Shown here piece after piece: positions 1 to 13,076 of a stretch of DNA of 64,000 bases. How positions within the stretch are numbered: the stretch's first letter is position 1; each line of letters opens with the position of its first letter. The stretch spans positions 13,689,001-13,753,000 of the forward strand of contig WPIO01000003.1 of the NCBI GenBank assembly GCA_009760855.2, written 5' to 3'. Source of the DNA: Cristatella mucedo (lineage: Eukaryota > Bryozoa > Phylactolaemata > Cristatellidae). The position numbers and the translations under genes were made by a program. Below the pieces are notes generated by a model. The model had not been told where the DNA came from and searched no databases. It saw nothing but the letters and a program-made list of their open reading frames with translations.

Positions 1-194
1 AAATAAGCCAACATTTTGAACGGCTTTAAAAATGGCTATTTTTTGCTAAAACACTACCTCTTCATCAGTTAATGCTGGAACCGTGAGGTTGTGCACGAGC
101 CATAATAGTACAGAGAACCCATTGAGGATTGCTTATTTCACTGGGAAAAGCCCACCGAAGGTAATAAATAATCAATCCGAAGGTAAACGAACTG

Positions 195-1216
195 TCGACC
201 TTCATGAAGAGTTTAATCGTGGCACCGATCAAGGCTGGGCACTCACCGGTCAAACTGCTATTTTATCAATTCCGAAGAGTGCAGTTTCGTACAACGTGAA
301 GAAGATAGAGAGGACCGGGCCCTAAAAATGCCCTACACGGTCGGGCCGGCCCCTTGCTACCACTAGGTGGGAAAAGGCCATCATAAAGTTGGAGGTATTG
401 AAGGACCGTTTTGCTTCGGCAAAAGCTTTGAAAGTCTGCATGCATCGTCCGGGAAGCAAGATAGCATAGATACAGTCATAAGGCGATTAGATGAGGCTGG
501 TCTGATTTCTCGAGTTGCAAAGAGAAAACCGATTTTGTCGGCAGAAGATATGGTAAGTCGTTTACAGTGGGCCAAGGCTCGAATCCACTGGACTGCAGAC
601 GATTCGAGTAGAGTTGTATGGAGTGATGAAAGCAAATTCACGCTCCTTTCGAACTGAAGAAGAAGGCTTTACGTGTGTCGGCAACAAGACGAAGCTCATT
701 CACTCTATACCTGCAGCCAGCCGTCGAATTCGGAGGAAACAGTGTCATGGTATGGGCGCGCTTTAGCAGAAACGGCATCGAAGTCCTGCACCACATACCG
801 GGCATCATGCCCCAAGACGTTTATTTAAACCTTCATCAAAATGCAGGACTCCCAAGTGCGATAGCAGTTCGTAAACTGGTTTATATTTTCCACCACGAGA
901 CTGATTCTAAACATACCACCACCAAAGTTGACGTACTTTTTAACATTAATCAGAATTCGGTTACCCTCCCGACACAGTTATGGACTGGCCAAGTCAATGT
1001 CCTGACCTTAACCCAATTGAGCATTTGCGGGGTGAAGTCGAGCAATGGTCATGGCAGCTGGTCGTCAGTATCACAACTATTGATGGGCTGTTTGTTTCCT
1101 TGCAAAAAGCCTGGAGTAGCACAATGGCTGATGTTTGCGAGCGTTTAATCAGCTCAATGCCTGTGCGAGTCCGACAGGTCGTTGCAAAAAATAAGAGATG
1201 TACAAAGTCATATTAG
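195..1216 (+). pseudogene. Decayed Tc1-type transposase
   Basis: The reading is split over several plus frames. An early piece has the Tc1 helix-turn-helix-like SIPKSAVSYNVKK. A middle piece reads IRRLDEAGLISRVAKRKP, then LQWAKARIHWT and VVWSDESKFTL (about 470-650), which is the standard Tc1 block holding the first catalytic Asp. Next comes FGGNSVMVWARFSRNGI, and near 980-1030 WPSQCPDLNPIEHL with the final catalytic Glu. The block that should hold the second Asp (QQDNDPKH type) has decayed to HHETDSKH. Frameshifts and stops make it dead. Terminal inverted repeats were not located, and the element may begin at or before position 1. It lies in the kinesin intron below exon 11, in antisense orientation. 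Confidence 0.88.
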
Positions 1217-1229
1217 CACAATGCATTAA

Positions 1230-1995
1230 GTAATATAAGTGATGATTGCAAGAACATGTCGCTTTTTCTCATTTCAACCAAAATGCATACTATTGGCTAC
1301 AAAAACGTTCGATATTTATTAGACATACCGATGAGTATGGGGCCGTCATGGCTGCTGCCTCAGCCGTCCAAATACTTTTACTCTTGAGTGTATGCAGATG
1401 GCATAGAAATCGGAAGGGGAGGCACAACGTTAAGAAGCACAAGTCCTTGCATACATTTAAATAAACAGAATAAAGTAGCACTTTAATAGCAGTCACAAAG
1501 TTTTGCTGGCTCTACATTTGGCAGATTCAGGAAGCAATGATTATTCAGGTTATTCCAGAAGTCACGACGCAGGTTCATTTCCAAGAAACACTTCTATCTC
1601 CAGAAACTAGGACGACAATTATGCATGGCCACAAGCATTGCAACATCTAATACTCACCCTCTTCATTCCAATTGACAAACCAGTGTTTCTGGGGATTTGC
1701 TGACAGGCAAGAGTATTATACCACTCCCATCTAAAGCTTATTGATGATCAAATGACTATCGTTGAGGCAATTTATATGGAAATCTTAATACAACATTTAT
1801 CGGAGTTGGCCATGGATGATAATGTTTTACATGCATATCTCTAGCACCAAAGATTCAACAGACTAAGCCAGAACTGATTTCTATATGACTTCAAAATACA
1901 GAGCGACATAAGGCTGTCTGCCATAGAGCTAACTGCCTGTAGCATTTCCGACTCTCCATCTTGCCGATGTAATCAATGTAAAAAGCTGAAGGCAG
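1230..1995. other. Intron, nothing recognised
   Basis: Lies between the Tc1 relic and the LINE at 2000. Possibly it includes the Tc1 3' flank; I found no inverted repeat. No exon of the kinesin was recognised. Confidence 0.4.
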
Positions 1996-1999
1996 CTTC

Positions 2000-2932
2000 C
2001 TGCGCTTTGATCCCTCCCTGCTTTCCCCTACGTCAAACCCTTTAACTCAAGTTTATCATGCATTGCTGATATTTGCACATGGATGGCCACAGGCCTTATC
2101 GAATTGAATGACTATAAAACTTACTTACTAGTTATGGATAAGCCTACTGCTACTCAGAGATGGAAAACCCTAAACCTCAAAGTGGACTTGGCCAGCATGT
2201 CTCATGTAAGATCTCCATTTAATCTGGATGTTTGACGATATCAGCTCCACAGTCAAGTCAGCCCACTTTCAGCTATGTACCATTGCAAAAATGTGGGCTT
2301 GCATAGACAAGGATACAGCAGCCAAGCTGGTCCACACATTTGTGACATCCCATCTGGATTTCTGTAACTAATTACTTAAAGGTCTTGCTGCTGGTGCAAT
2401 AAGGGGCGTACAATTGGTGCAATACTTGTAGGCAGGCTTGCCTGTTGTGGACGTTGCAACTGCCACATTACGTCAGTTCTAACCAACCTGCACTGGCTCC
2501 CCATCAAGCAATATATCGATTTTATGGCTCTGTCAGTCCCTTCTACGTCTCTCCATTCTTGCTCAATCTATGGGAAATAGTCTCTAATCAGGATTACCGT
2601 AAAATCACCGGCTCCTCTGAGTCAACTTGTTTAGATGAGCTGCTAACAAACTTCAAATCCTTCAGAGAGTGTGGTCTCAGTTCCTACGCTCCTACAGCTA
2701 GAAGGTCTATGCGGAATGGCGTCACGACAACCCCTCACTTGACCAAATCTAAAAAGAAGCTAAAACCCACATTTTCTTCACCGCCTTTTCTCAGTCCATG
2801 TGCATTGGCCTTTGTACACTTATGAGTGCAGACACTGTGCATGTTCTTAGTAACTAATTGTTCGTGCTTCCTTTCCAGCATATGTGCCGAGCCTAGAAAG
2901 AGATTTGGTTCTCTTACGGTGCCATAAAAAAA
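2000..2932 (+). mobile_element. CR1/L2-type LINE fragment, 3' part
   Basis: Similar along its length to the better copy at 25034-26108: the CFDPS codons after the YADD box, the segment LDFCN, the LPACAIR region, and the C-terminal part ending before an untranslated tail. The tail at 2889-2932 keeps the LINE hairpin (CCTAGAAAGAGATT, then TTCTCTTACGGTGCC). Stops and small deletions break the frame. 5'-truncated. Confidence 0.8.
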
Positions 2933-3537
2933 TGTCCAAATGCTAATACTATTACCAGTTTAGACAGTTACTAATAAATAGGCTATAAGCAAAGCTACAG
3001 TATAAACAACTTTCCAGAGCTACTATAGTACAGGAGCTGAATGGTCATGCTTAGCAGTGGCGGTAAGTGTTGCAAACAGGTTTGCTTTACCTTGCTGCCA
3101 TGGGCTCGACGACAGCTGGCAACAGCTAGTGTCTCAACCAGTTCCTAAACGGTGACCTAGGCATGTGACCGTGTGCTATTCTCAGAACAGAATTTTGGTC
3201 AATGAGATCAACTGGCTAAGGTGTTGCTAGCTTGCAGATGTATAGGTGCACCTAGCTCTTCTAAGCTTAGGGATAGATGAGGTTACAGACAACAATCCTG
3301 ATCATGCAGATACCAGGCAAATCAAAGTTGGCAGTGCAGAACAGAGAAAAGCTTGAGAAAGGCTCGCTAGTGCATTCGCAAGTGCTAGCAAACGTTTACA
3401 TAATTACAGACTTACACGCTGCAAGGCAGATGTGGAAAAACAGGCCAGTCTAAGAATCCAACAATTAAGTAGAAGCATGCACAAACAAAGCACGTACAGA
3501 CACAGCCTTAGCATCACCCGAGCAGTATTCTACGTAC

Positions 3538-3644
3538 CTTTCTAGCTTTTCCCTTTGATTGCCAGAGCTGCCATTTCCCTTCAGCTCTAACTTTTGGAAT
3601 TCCTTTTGCAGATCTCCTAAGTCCCTCTGTGCTTGTTCTTTCTC
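3538..3644 (-). CDS. KIF27: Kinesin exon 11: continuation of the coil, last exon seen
   Basis: 107 nt, entering in phase 0 and leaving in phase 2; acceptor cgaatag, donor GTACGT. The product starts EKEQAQRDLGDLQKEFQKLE, followed by a Gly/Asn/Ser-rich stutter and REKLE. Exon 10 plus exon 11 aligns without a gap to the KIF27 stretch that reads HDAEQAKVELIETQKQL. The glycine-rich insertion in place of the helical KDLSDVAM of KIF27 may be a hinge. I could not find the next exon between 1 and 3537, so the remaining stalk and the C-terminus should lie to the left of the window. Confidence 0.87.
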
Positions 3645-4204
3645 CTATTCGAAGCCAAGAGAATCTTGCTTACATGCTGATGCACCCCTGCATCTGCACT
3701 AGCCAGACGTTGACGATGCAGCTGAACAGTTTTCTTTGCTGACAAAATTAACCGATTCCTAGTTCTACAACACTACCCTGTGCTACTGCACCCGTTGTTG
3801 AGCAACCTACAGCCTTGTTGTTAAAATCGAGGTCCAGAATGTCTGTGATAACCATAATCACAAAATACAGCCATAAGAGGTCATCACCTATACAGCTTGT
3901 AGGGGCCCTCTTTTGTGTCATCGGTGCAAAAATTTACACCTGCCATAGTTCAGGTTTTTTCAATGCCTCAATCGACAAGCAGGTTGTCCACAAGCAATTA
4001 AAATGGCTATCCCTCAAGTCATACATAAATAGCTTAAATTTGATTCGAATGTTCTGCCCAATTATTAACACCACTCTTCCTTCTTTCAAATATGTTTGAA
4101 CCAATTTATAGCTAGACAACTTTTAAAACACACAGCAAAGGATGGGTAGTCGAAAAATTTCAGCCTGGATTTAAGAGCCCTATTTGGCTAAAAACAGACT
4201 TCAA

Positions 4205-5638
4205 CCCACGTGTGACTAACGACATTCTTTGCAGTTATTACGGTGAGAATGTCACAGCCTTAATCCTGCTCAACCTGTCGGCAGCTTTGGACAGCATAGC
4301 ACATCTAATCCCCTTGAAAAGCTTGGAAACAGCAGCCGATCTTGTGGATGAAGCTCTGGCATGGCTTGCATCGTACAGCTGAGTCAAGATATTTGCACAT
4401 GGTGAGTCAAGACATTTGCCATGACTAGGGATGATCAGGTCATCTCAATCGGGGCTGCCACCTTATGTACATGTATTTCCTCAAAGGGCCTGTTTAGGAT
4501 CCCTAGCTGTTCCCCATCTTTGCAGAACATCTAGAGCAAACAGTTCAGACCCACGACAAAAGCAGTCCTTACCTAATTCACATCACCCAGCTTTGTTTAT
4601 TATTCAACCATTTGAGTCAGAGCTGATATGATTCACAGAGTGACCTATTCCCACAGTGACATTAGGCTTTGGATGTCAGCAGGCATTCTTGATATTAAAT
4701 GATAATACAACTGAAGCGATCTTAATAAGAGAGTCAAAATGCATTGCTGGAGTTAGGGACTTAAATTTTTCAATTAGGGGTGTAGTGGCAAGACCAAAGT
4801 CTAGTGCTCACACTTCATATATTTTGTCTAGTGACTGACTGATATACACCGTTTTAATTCAAAAGGCTACTTCCACAGCCAATCAACGTATTCTATGCCT
4901 CCCCACGATTAGGTGATGCTAACCATGAATGACAGCTAAAAGATTAGCTGCAGACAGTAGTAGCTTCTTGGTTCTCTCTAGGTTTGTCTACTGTGGCAGG
5001 CTGCCAAAAAATACCACAAATCACTACTGTTAGCACAAAACATTGTCACACGATGGTCTTTAAATCCAAGAATTTCAGCTACATGTCCTGTACTGGCTCC
5101 CAGTCAAGCAACGCATCGGCTTCAAGGTTTTGTCACTCACTTTTAGGTCCCTTCATTCTTTGGCTCCAGCCGACCTATCGGATCTACTCCTCCATCAGGC
5201 TAAACATTGTACCATCTGCTTTTCGGAATCCAATTGTTTACCTATACCTCGTAGGAACCTATATTCCTTTGAAGACCGGGCCTTTAGTTCGTATGCTTTC
5301 AAGGCCTAGAACTCACTCCCGACTTGCGTCACGACATCTGCTGACTTGACCACGTTTAAAAAGACACTAAAAACACAGCTATTTATCACAGCATTAGGTG
5401 AGTCCTTTGACTCATTCTTTGTGTGCTTACCCGACTGGCACTCTGCATGCTGCCACTAACCATTCTTGCATACTGACCCTGTGCATGTCACCCCTAAGCA
5501 TGTTATTCTTGTTGCTTATCAAGCATGATACCACTCACCCCATTCGATCATGATTCCTTTGCAACGCATGTAAAGTGCCTAGAAAGTGAGTTCTCTGTGG
5601 GTGCTATATCAAATGTATTATTACTATTATTATTACGT
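4205..5638 (+). mobile_element. CR1/L2-type LINE fragment with internal deletion
   Basis: The 5' part encodes a worn reverse transcriptase piece (LILLNLSAALDSIAHLIPL; family form LLDLSAAFDTIDH). After a degenerate middle, the C-terminal part resumes at about 5090 and runs to the tail, ending with the hairpin motif near 5577 and a run of ATT units up to 5638. Antisense to the kinesin, in intron 10. Frames are broken. Confidence 0.8.
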
Positions 5639-5639
5639 C

Positions 5640-6600
5640 CCACTTGCTGATATTGCTGTGATTGCTTCAGGTCAGGCAGCACACACAGCTCAAAACTTCA
5701 CATGTGACCTACAAGAACAGCTAGGCTAAGGTACTTCAAATCCATCTGAACTGATGCAGAAGCTTAGCCTCCTCGTGCCCTCTGGTCTTCGATAAATAAG
5801 GAACTAGCAGATCTTCCTTTCACTTTTAGGCTCTTGGCAAGAGAAATTTTTTATTTGTATGTCTTAAACTGGAGAACTCATTTCCACAGTTCCGAAGCAA
5901 AGATTACTTTTTGCTTCTCTAGCTGACACTTGTTTCGTAAGACAAAGGTTTTTGAGTAAAAAAGGTGTGAGAATTTGAGAGGCTATAGATGACTTTTAGA
6001 TAAAAAAGTTGACAATTCTCTCTGCTCGGAATACAGTTATACAAAATACAACAAACTATCGCAGAGTTCAGCAACTGTCACAAAAGCCTATTAGAGCCAG
6101 TGTCAAACGACTAAAGTGGCTGCAAAGCTGATTATATCCAGGAATAAGCCAGGCCGGTAATGGCATCTTTCAATGTCATCGGATAGTCAAGCCTTAACCA
6201 GGTGCCCGATCGTGTAATTCCTAATGCTAACACTAGTCCGTACTACAGCCAAGCATCAATCTGGAATTGTTTTTAGAAAGTGTCCGATAACACAGGTCAG
6301 CACAATATAAGTTGTCTCGCATTTTATTATTTTCCAAATATACATCACAAATGATGCTTATCAAAGATCGGGTGCACTTTAAAACTGCGTATTATGTATA
6401 ATCATATTGGCTTTCGATGGATTTACTTGTTACAGTCATTTAATGACATACACGTTGTTATTTTGTAAAAAGCTATTAATCAATTTGTTGGTTGATATAG
6501 TTGTTTAAATCAACAGATATTTGTGATTTACAATGCCAATGGAGTGTAAGAATTCTCTGCATTTATTCAGCCACATCTTCGGGTGATTCTCGACAAAAGA
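5640..6600. other. Intron 10, nothing recognised
   Basis: AT-rich single-copy-looking sequence upstream of the FGIPMIWRE pseudogene. It may hold the 5' part of that element. Confidence 0.4.
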
Positions 6601-8190
6601 GCATTGGCTACCGATTACTGCATCCATCAAACAGTGCTATCATGCCTATTTAGAATACAAACTGGGCGATCAGGATAAAACATGGGGACTAGAAATGGTT
6701 TTACAGCCGTGTGTACAAATTTCGAGACAATTGTTTTAAGGTCAAGGCAAATGCATGCCCTTTGGAATACCGATGATTTGGAGAGAACAAACTGACCATG
6801 TTTCGGATTGTTATTTCTTCATCACTAACGTGCAGGACTTCAGCAAGAAGAATAAGCATACATGTGAACATCCAAATCTACCGTCAGTGATGCGACTTGT
6901 ACCATACAATGTTGAGGTGGGAGTTCCTGTTCCACCTATTATACTTGATGATATATTGACTGACAGTGATTCGAGTTCAACTGAAAGTGACGTTGGCGGC
7001 AACTATGATGCTTTTGATGTTCCAACCTAAACTAATGTCACACATCTTGATGTCATAGTGAGAGACATTGACCGACCCAAGAAGTCGGCCGAACTCTCGG
7101 TTCTAGATTAAAAGAGAGAAATTTTTCTTGCACCTGTTACTACATTTTCGTGGTATATGCATTGCAAAAAGTTTCTTGAAAGAGTTTCTTCAGTACTTTT
7201 GACAAAGGATTCACTAGTTTTTCGCAGCAACGTCGTAGGTCTAGTTAACCAAATGAAAAAGTGCTATGATCCAACTGAGAGGAGACTTTTCATTGATTCC
7301 TCAAACCACAATTAAAATTTTTTTTTACTTCACAATTAAATGAAAATTTCCTCTTTGCCGGTTGCACATTCTGTATGGATGAAAGAGACTTACGGAAACA
7401 TGAAAATACATCTCTATGAAATCAAATATGATCAACACCAGTGGCAGATATGCACCGATTTTAAAGTCATCGCCCTTCTGCTTAGACTTCAAGGTGGCTA
7501 CACAAAATATCCGTGCTTGTTATGTCGGTGAGATAGTCGCCCTAATGCTCTTCATTACCAAAAGAAAGACTGGCCAGAGCGAACACATTTTGTGCTAGGG
7601 AGTGGCAACGTCCAAGTGCCTCCTCATGTCGACGGCATGAAAGTACTACTTCCTTGCTTGCACGTCTAGCTTTTACTAATGAAAAACCATGATAAGGCTC
7701 TAAACCAAGGTGATGCCTTGAAATACTTACAAGAAAGGTTTCATCAAATTAGCAAGGCAAAGATAAAAAACTAAATTGTTGTTGGCCCACGGATCAGAAT
7801 AGTGTTCAAAGAAATACAATTTACATACAAAGTGACTGCGTTAAAGTTGCAGGCATGGAATGGATTTAAGTCTGCAGCAGAGAAATTTCTCGGCAATCAC
7901 AAGTCTGCTGACTACACACAATCGTTTAGAACACGATTCAACTCTACGTGTCACTTGGCAGCAAAATGAGTGCTAAGATACATTTTTTAAACAGTCAGCT
8001 TGACTATTTCCGATCAAAATTAGGAGCATTCAGCAAGGAACAGGGAGGGAGGTTCCATCAAGACATATGTGAAATGGAGTGTAGATATCAAGGTCGCTAG
8101 AATATTAACATTATGGCCGATTACTGTTGGAGCCTTGAAACGCCACAATCGAGCTGCAGAGCAAGAAGTAGAGGAAGAAGCCGTTTAAAA
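6600..8190 (+). pseudogene. Dead copy of a transposon-associated FGIPMIWRE family gene
   Basis: Plus-strand frames together show a family I recall as many uncharacterised proteins in aphids, Hydra and other invertebrates. Motifs in order: YKLGDQDKTWG-like (about 6660), MPFGIPMIWREQTDH then DCYFFITNV (6755-6845), HPNLPSVMRLVPYNVEV (about 6870), a run of Asp/Ser, ERRLFIDSS (about 7280), VAHSVWMKETYGNMK (7350-7405), FKVIALLLRLQGGYTKYPCL (7460-7525), DGMKVLLPCLHV (about 7630), AWNGFKSAAEKFLGNHKSAD (about 7855-7915) and an eroded FHQD block near 8050. Frameshifts and stops break it throughout. The function is unknown; multi-copy, patchy occurrence suggests a mobile element protein. It lies antisense in intron 10 of the kinesin. 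Confidence 0.82.
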
Positions 8191-9790
8191 GCATTTGACT
8201 AAATGAAGGAAGACTTATGTTTAAATTGTAGAACAACTAGATTGTTATTAAACTATTGTAAACACTTTAACTATTGAATGTAAAAGTATTGTACGATACA
8301 AATGCAAATTGTTAAAACTCCTGGAGTGCTGGGTTAAAACGAGTTACAGATTTTGAAAGAGCATCCCAAAATTTACTTGAAAAACTTACTAGATTGAAAG
8401 CAACCGACAACCAGTTTTCATTTGCAGGTCAGTCTAATCCGTCGATGATTCTATAAACTTGAAGCTGATTCCATTCAAATTAATTCAAGTCCATGCTTTA
8501 TTAAGTCCGTGGTCCGACTGGCTGCCACACTGGCGCATGAGAGATTCGATTACCAGCCCTTGTGATGCCACCGCAGGTATCAAGGGAAAGGTCAGTCGCT
8601 TGCACGGGCAAGGCACCATCCTTTTGGAAACTCCAGCTACCTTGTGCACCCAGTGATTGGCATATGCTGATATTCTCGAACAGAAAAAATAGTCTGTATT
8701 CCCTACTCTCTGACAAAATGCACTGGGCAACCCTATACACAGCATTTTTGGAGCATCATTGAGGCTGTTGTCTTGCCACATCAGCCATCTAGCCACCTCA
8801 CCTCAGACCATCAGGGTCTCATTTATATCAACTGAGAGGCAAATGAATCACCAACTCAATTGCCAAGAACTTCACGAACTGGCAAATGCTCGCTGGGTCT
8901 GAATGTGCTGGCTACATATAGCTTAGTAATAATGCAGTTTATTAGAAACATTTCATTATGGGAAGTCTGAAGGCTTCAACATCACGTTTGAAAGGAGGTT
9001 ATACAAATTCTGACTTTGTACCTGAAAGTAAGAACTGCATGTATATTATATACTCCATATTCAGCTCTATTAATCTGGCTTGTATGTGCCCGAACACCAC
9101 AATTTAACCACGCAACATGCCTTACCGAACTACGAAGTCAGTTTTCCATTATACTGATGACAGCCGTGCATACAACCAGAACATCACAAGAGACTACAAA
9201 ACGACTGATTCGGTGGCTCTTTCACTAACATAATTTGCCGAGGTTGAACTAGCTGCTGCAGGTCCACATCTAACCCTACCCCTAAACCCTAAACATCCAT
9301 TGGAAAACTCCAGGTTATGCCTAGGATTTAGCAACAGTCTGACTTAACTGCTGAAGCTTTCAGACAAAAAACGACCCTAATGTAGCACAGATCCTGTTCC
9401 CAAATTCTGCAAGCACATAACCGATCACTTTCACATAAAATTTGAACACATTCAAATTCAACGTCTGATCACAGCAGAAAACATTTATATACGCAATAAG
9501 ATATTGAATCAAGAAGAGTATAGTAATACACATAAAAAGACCATAGCAGAGTGGGAGGAAAAAAGTTATCTAAGACTGAGCCACCAAAAGTGCTTCTTTA
9601 GTGCGAATGGAGCCCTAGCAGCTTTTGCTGCACCCTTCTTGAAAAAAGAAAGGAGACGTCTCTTTGGTGTTGCGAGGTGAACCCGAACCTCCGGCGCTGG
9701 AGGGAATCAACTTCATTCCAGCTAGCTGGCAGGAGCACGGATAGCTGGCACAATAAGGTGTTAGGCTCGCAGTAGCTGACTGCCCTTGCT
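8190..9790. other. Intron 10, mostly unassigned
   Basis: After the pseudogene comes AT-rich sequence. 8485-8800 is open in several frames on both strands without any family match. A short telomere-like string sits at about 9267-9290. Confidence 0.4.
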
Positions 9791-9793
9791 TAC

Positions 9794-9890
9794 CTCGGCA
9801 AGCTGCCGAACCTGATCGGCATACTTCTTTACCACCTCGCCAGTGTTGTGCTCATTCTTCACCATCTGCCTGATCAACTGTTCCTTCATC
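9794..9890 (-). CDS. KIF27: Kinesin exon 10: conserved MKE coiled coil
   Basis: 97 nt, entering in phase 2 and leaving in phase 0, with a ccacag acceptor and a GTAAGC donor. The product begins MKEQLIRQMVKNEHNTGEV and continues with a Lys/Tyr/Asp-rich helix ending VRQLAE. Compare MKEELIGELVRTG in KIF7 and MKEDLIKELIKTG in KIF27. With exons 9 and 11 it forms one uninterrupted coil. The exon sits about 40 bp from a SINE in the upstream intron (9930-10115). The frame is clean. Confidence 0.92.
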
Positions 9891-9929
9891 CTGTGGCGAT
9901 TTACAGATTTCATGTAAACATCTAATAGC

Positions 9930-10115
9930 CAAGCCTATTATAGTGCATAAATAAATAAATATATCCTAGCTGATTAAACAGCCTCTTTTTATATAGCGAC
10001 AGAAGAGCTTTTACGGCTATCACCACCGCTTGCAGTGGCGATAAAGAATCGCCCACCGCAGGAATCGAACCCACGACCTCAGGACCGAGGTCGAGCATAC
10101 CAGCCAAAGAAAGAG
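9930..10115 (-). mobile_element. tRNA-derived SINE, family A
   Basis: On the minus strand a tRNA-like head with B box GGTTCGATTCC is followed by a body (CTGCAAGCGGTGGTGATAGC) and an end TTAATCAGCTAG with ATTT units. Close to the copies at 13768 and 37425. Immediately upstream of kinesin exon 10 in intron 9. Confidence 0.85.
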
Positions 10116-10119
10116 GCAC

Positions 10120-12880
10120 ACACAATTATGTATTCTGCCAGCACTGAGGCAACACAAACGATTCAGGTACACTGGTGTCTGCAACAAGGCCAGCCTCACG
10201 AGGTTATGCTTCTAGTAAAGTTAAATCCGAGTGTGTCTATGAGTGTGCCTGTATTTGTGTGCATTTTGCGGGAATGAGACTGTCTAGCTCGTATGTGTAC
10301 ACGAGAGCCGACGAGAGTCTGAGGTCGTGTAAGTTAAATTTGCATGTGACACGAGTACTTAAAAACACGTATGGACCGCAGGTATTGTGCGATGAATGCA
10401 CAAATAAAGTAACGCTAATAGCCAATCGTACCAGTGATGATATATGGCAAGGCAACTTTTCTCAAATATGTTTGTCATGCAGTACGCTAGCTAGCCTCAG
10501 TGGCTAGGCAGCTCTTTGCGAAATACAAATTAGAAGCAGAATGAATGTTTAGCCCAACCGTGTACACAATTAAAGGCTGCAAATTGTTCACTCACATACC
10601 AGCCCGGTCGTAAACAGGGATACAGTAACAACAATCCTTTCCTATGAGGCATTGTAAGCTGCCCCCACCATAGAGAACGCTGGCCTTCTATTCAAGAACT
10701 AATCCTTTCATGAATGGTCACTTATTCATACATGATTTAAGCTCTCCAAGGTGCTTTAGTTATCAGACATCCAAATCATGTGTCTGCCGGCTACAGGATG
10801 TTACTCTTGCCATTTCTGCCATCTGTGCGTGCTTGGGATTGACCCACGATTACCACCTCACAGAAGTTCTTTGGTGCCAGCAGTTGCCAAAGCTATCTTG
10901 ACATAAAGCACATGCTGGTAACTGCTATCCGGCAGACTAACATATAAGCTTCCACCAAAATGTTCAAAGGACTCTCACGATTATGCTTCTCAAATAAAGC
11001 ATTAGAGGACCTTGCTGTTGCAGTTTCCAGCGCTGGTCACTTGGTTGAATATGACTGTACACCATGCCACATCTCGATTCTCAGGTCATTCTACAACCTC
11101 TGCCTACGGCAAAATAGAACACCGTGTGTTGTGTGCTTCTGCTGTTGAAATTAGCCAAGCGCTCGGTCACTAACTTATGCCTCACCTGCAGCCAATAGTT
11201 ACTCCATTGACACAACACAACCTACTCTTCATCTGTGGCCAATAGTTAAGCTATTAACACAGCTAATAGTGTATATATCAAGCCGCTAATGTACGCTATA
11301 TTTCCCGACGAAGCTGCCGTGATTCATCGAGCTCCCATCATATGTACGTGTTGACAGAAATAACGGGTCTCATTTACCACTCACGTTCGTGCTGTGTCTC
11401 CTTGAGACTCCATTAGGACTGCCGACGCCAGAGCCACTATAATACAACACATGCTTCTATGCTGAATTTAAGTTTAAGTGCACTACTTAGTAAGGAGTCT
11501 CCCAAATCCGAGATTTAAAAAGAACTACAGTGGGTGCCCTGATATAACCTTACTTACATAGTTGTCTCAGTTTCACTCAATAGGCCAGATGGAGTCATCC
11601 AGGATTTCGGCCTCAGCATTTTCATATCCAGCATTCCAATCACCAAGCCCAATGAGATGCTTTCCGGCTCTTTCTTACAATCTAGGCAAAGTTAGAGAAG
11701 ACAAAGCAGCCCTCTATGAAACCAGATCAGCTGCCGGACCGGTCATGTTGTCTTTCTGAAGCTATGTGACTTGCCAGTTGCAAGGCAAACATACTTCTTA
11801 ACGGCGGCATCAACCACAAATAAACAGAATTCTCCATCTCCATTGTATTGCTTTGCAACAAATCATACGGTACTGACGTTAGCCTTGGCATTCAGCCCTA
11901 CTTCCAAAGGCCTGTCAGTTGGCATAGCTAGCACTAGCACGGGAAAGACAGCTGTCACACCAACCGATAGCTTGTGCTGGTAAAATCACGGGCTAGTTAC
12001 ACTATTATTAAAGCTAAACTAGGATTGTTAAACTAACATCCCTGGCATCCATATTCATTATGCGCCTGGGTAATCTTGGAACTGCCCTGTACTAACACTG
12101 AAGTTAAATACATTGTCAAATAAATTGGCCATGGTGCATTTCCATGAAAATAGCCAGGTCGTGATTCAGGACAGTCTACAACTTCTTACACTATCAGTAG
12201 CCAGGAAAGTCCTGTGTACTGAAGAAAACAACCCAACTTAAACATGCCTACTACGCTTTCAGGGCCTTTAAGTAACCGATGAACAACAACTGAAGTACAC
12301 GGTTTCATTAGACCTCATTGACTTTGCCAGATGAAGATAGGTCTGGCCACTTGTCTAGAGCCACATAAAATAATCAGTGCGATGTGACCTCGTGCAGGCT
12401 ATTCCCGGCCTCTAGCAAACTACAGTACCGAGGCAATTGATGCCATGCGGTGGCATTGATGGGTTACGGCAATGGCTGCCCAGCTGAAAAACTGCCAAAC
12501 TGCATTTCAATAAGTACTAAACAGCTGGTGCACAATCTGGTGCCACAAGTGGTGAGAGCTTGACCATTTATCTACCATTATCGATCCATCCATTAGCCAT
12601 GCCATGGCTACTCATGTTAATTTCAAGCTCGGCCAACTCCTAGCATCATGCTGCCAAAATTACGGGTTGCTGGTACCTCTGGGACCGGAACAAGCTGCTT
12701 GAAAAATCTCTTGGCACAGTAGGCCAGTACCAGAGATCCTGCTGTGTTTGCTCTGGTACTGCTTCAAATGTGAACCTATTATGCTTCCACATTTTCCAAG
12801 AGCACTGTCTCAAGGCAAGGATTAAGCCAAAGCTTACAGCAGAGCCAGCACGGTAAAAGGATGTACAATAATTGTGGGCC
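10120..12880. other. Intron 9, nothing recognised
   Basis: No LINE, SINE or exon recognised. Weak duplication of CCAATAGTTA near 11190 and 11237. Short ORFs here have no family resemblance. Confidence 0.4.
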
Positions 12881-13076
12881 AGAAATAATAATAATAATCG
12901 TAATAGCAATAAATTTGTAGAGCATCCTCTAAGAACTTAATCTCTTTCCAGGCACTTTACATCAGCTGCAAAGGAAGCACGATCAAATGGTTAGTGGTAC
13001 CATGCTCAATAACAACGAGCATAACACGGTTAGAGGTGAAATGCATAGGGTCAGCATGCAAATATCGTTAGTGGCA

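Noticed and set aside
3674-3738. Open 65-nt segment with acceptor and GTAAGC donor just upstream of exon 11
   Set aside because: Only 29 nt separate it from exon 11, and 65 nt would break the phase; exon 10 joins exon 11 without it.
8485-8796. 103-codon minus ORF
   Set aside because: Open on both strands in several frames with no recognisable domain.
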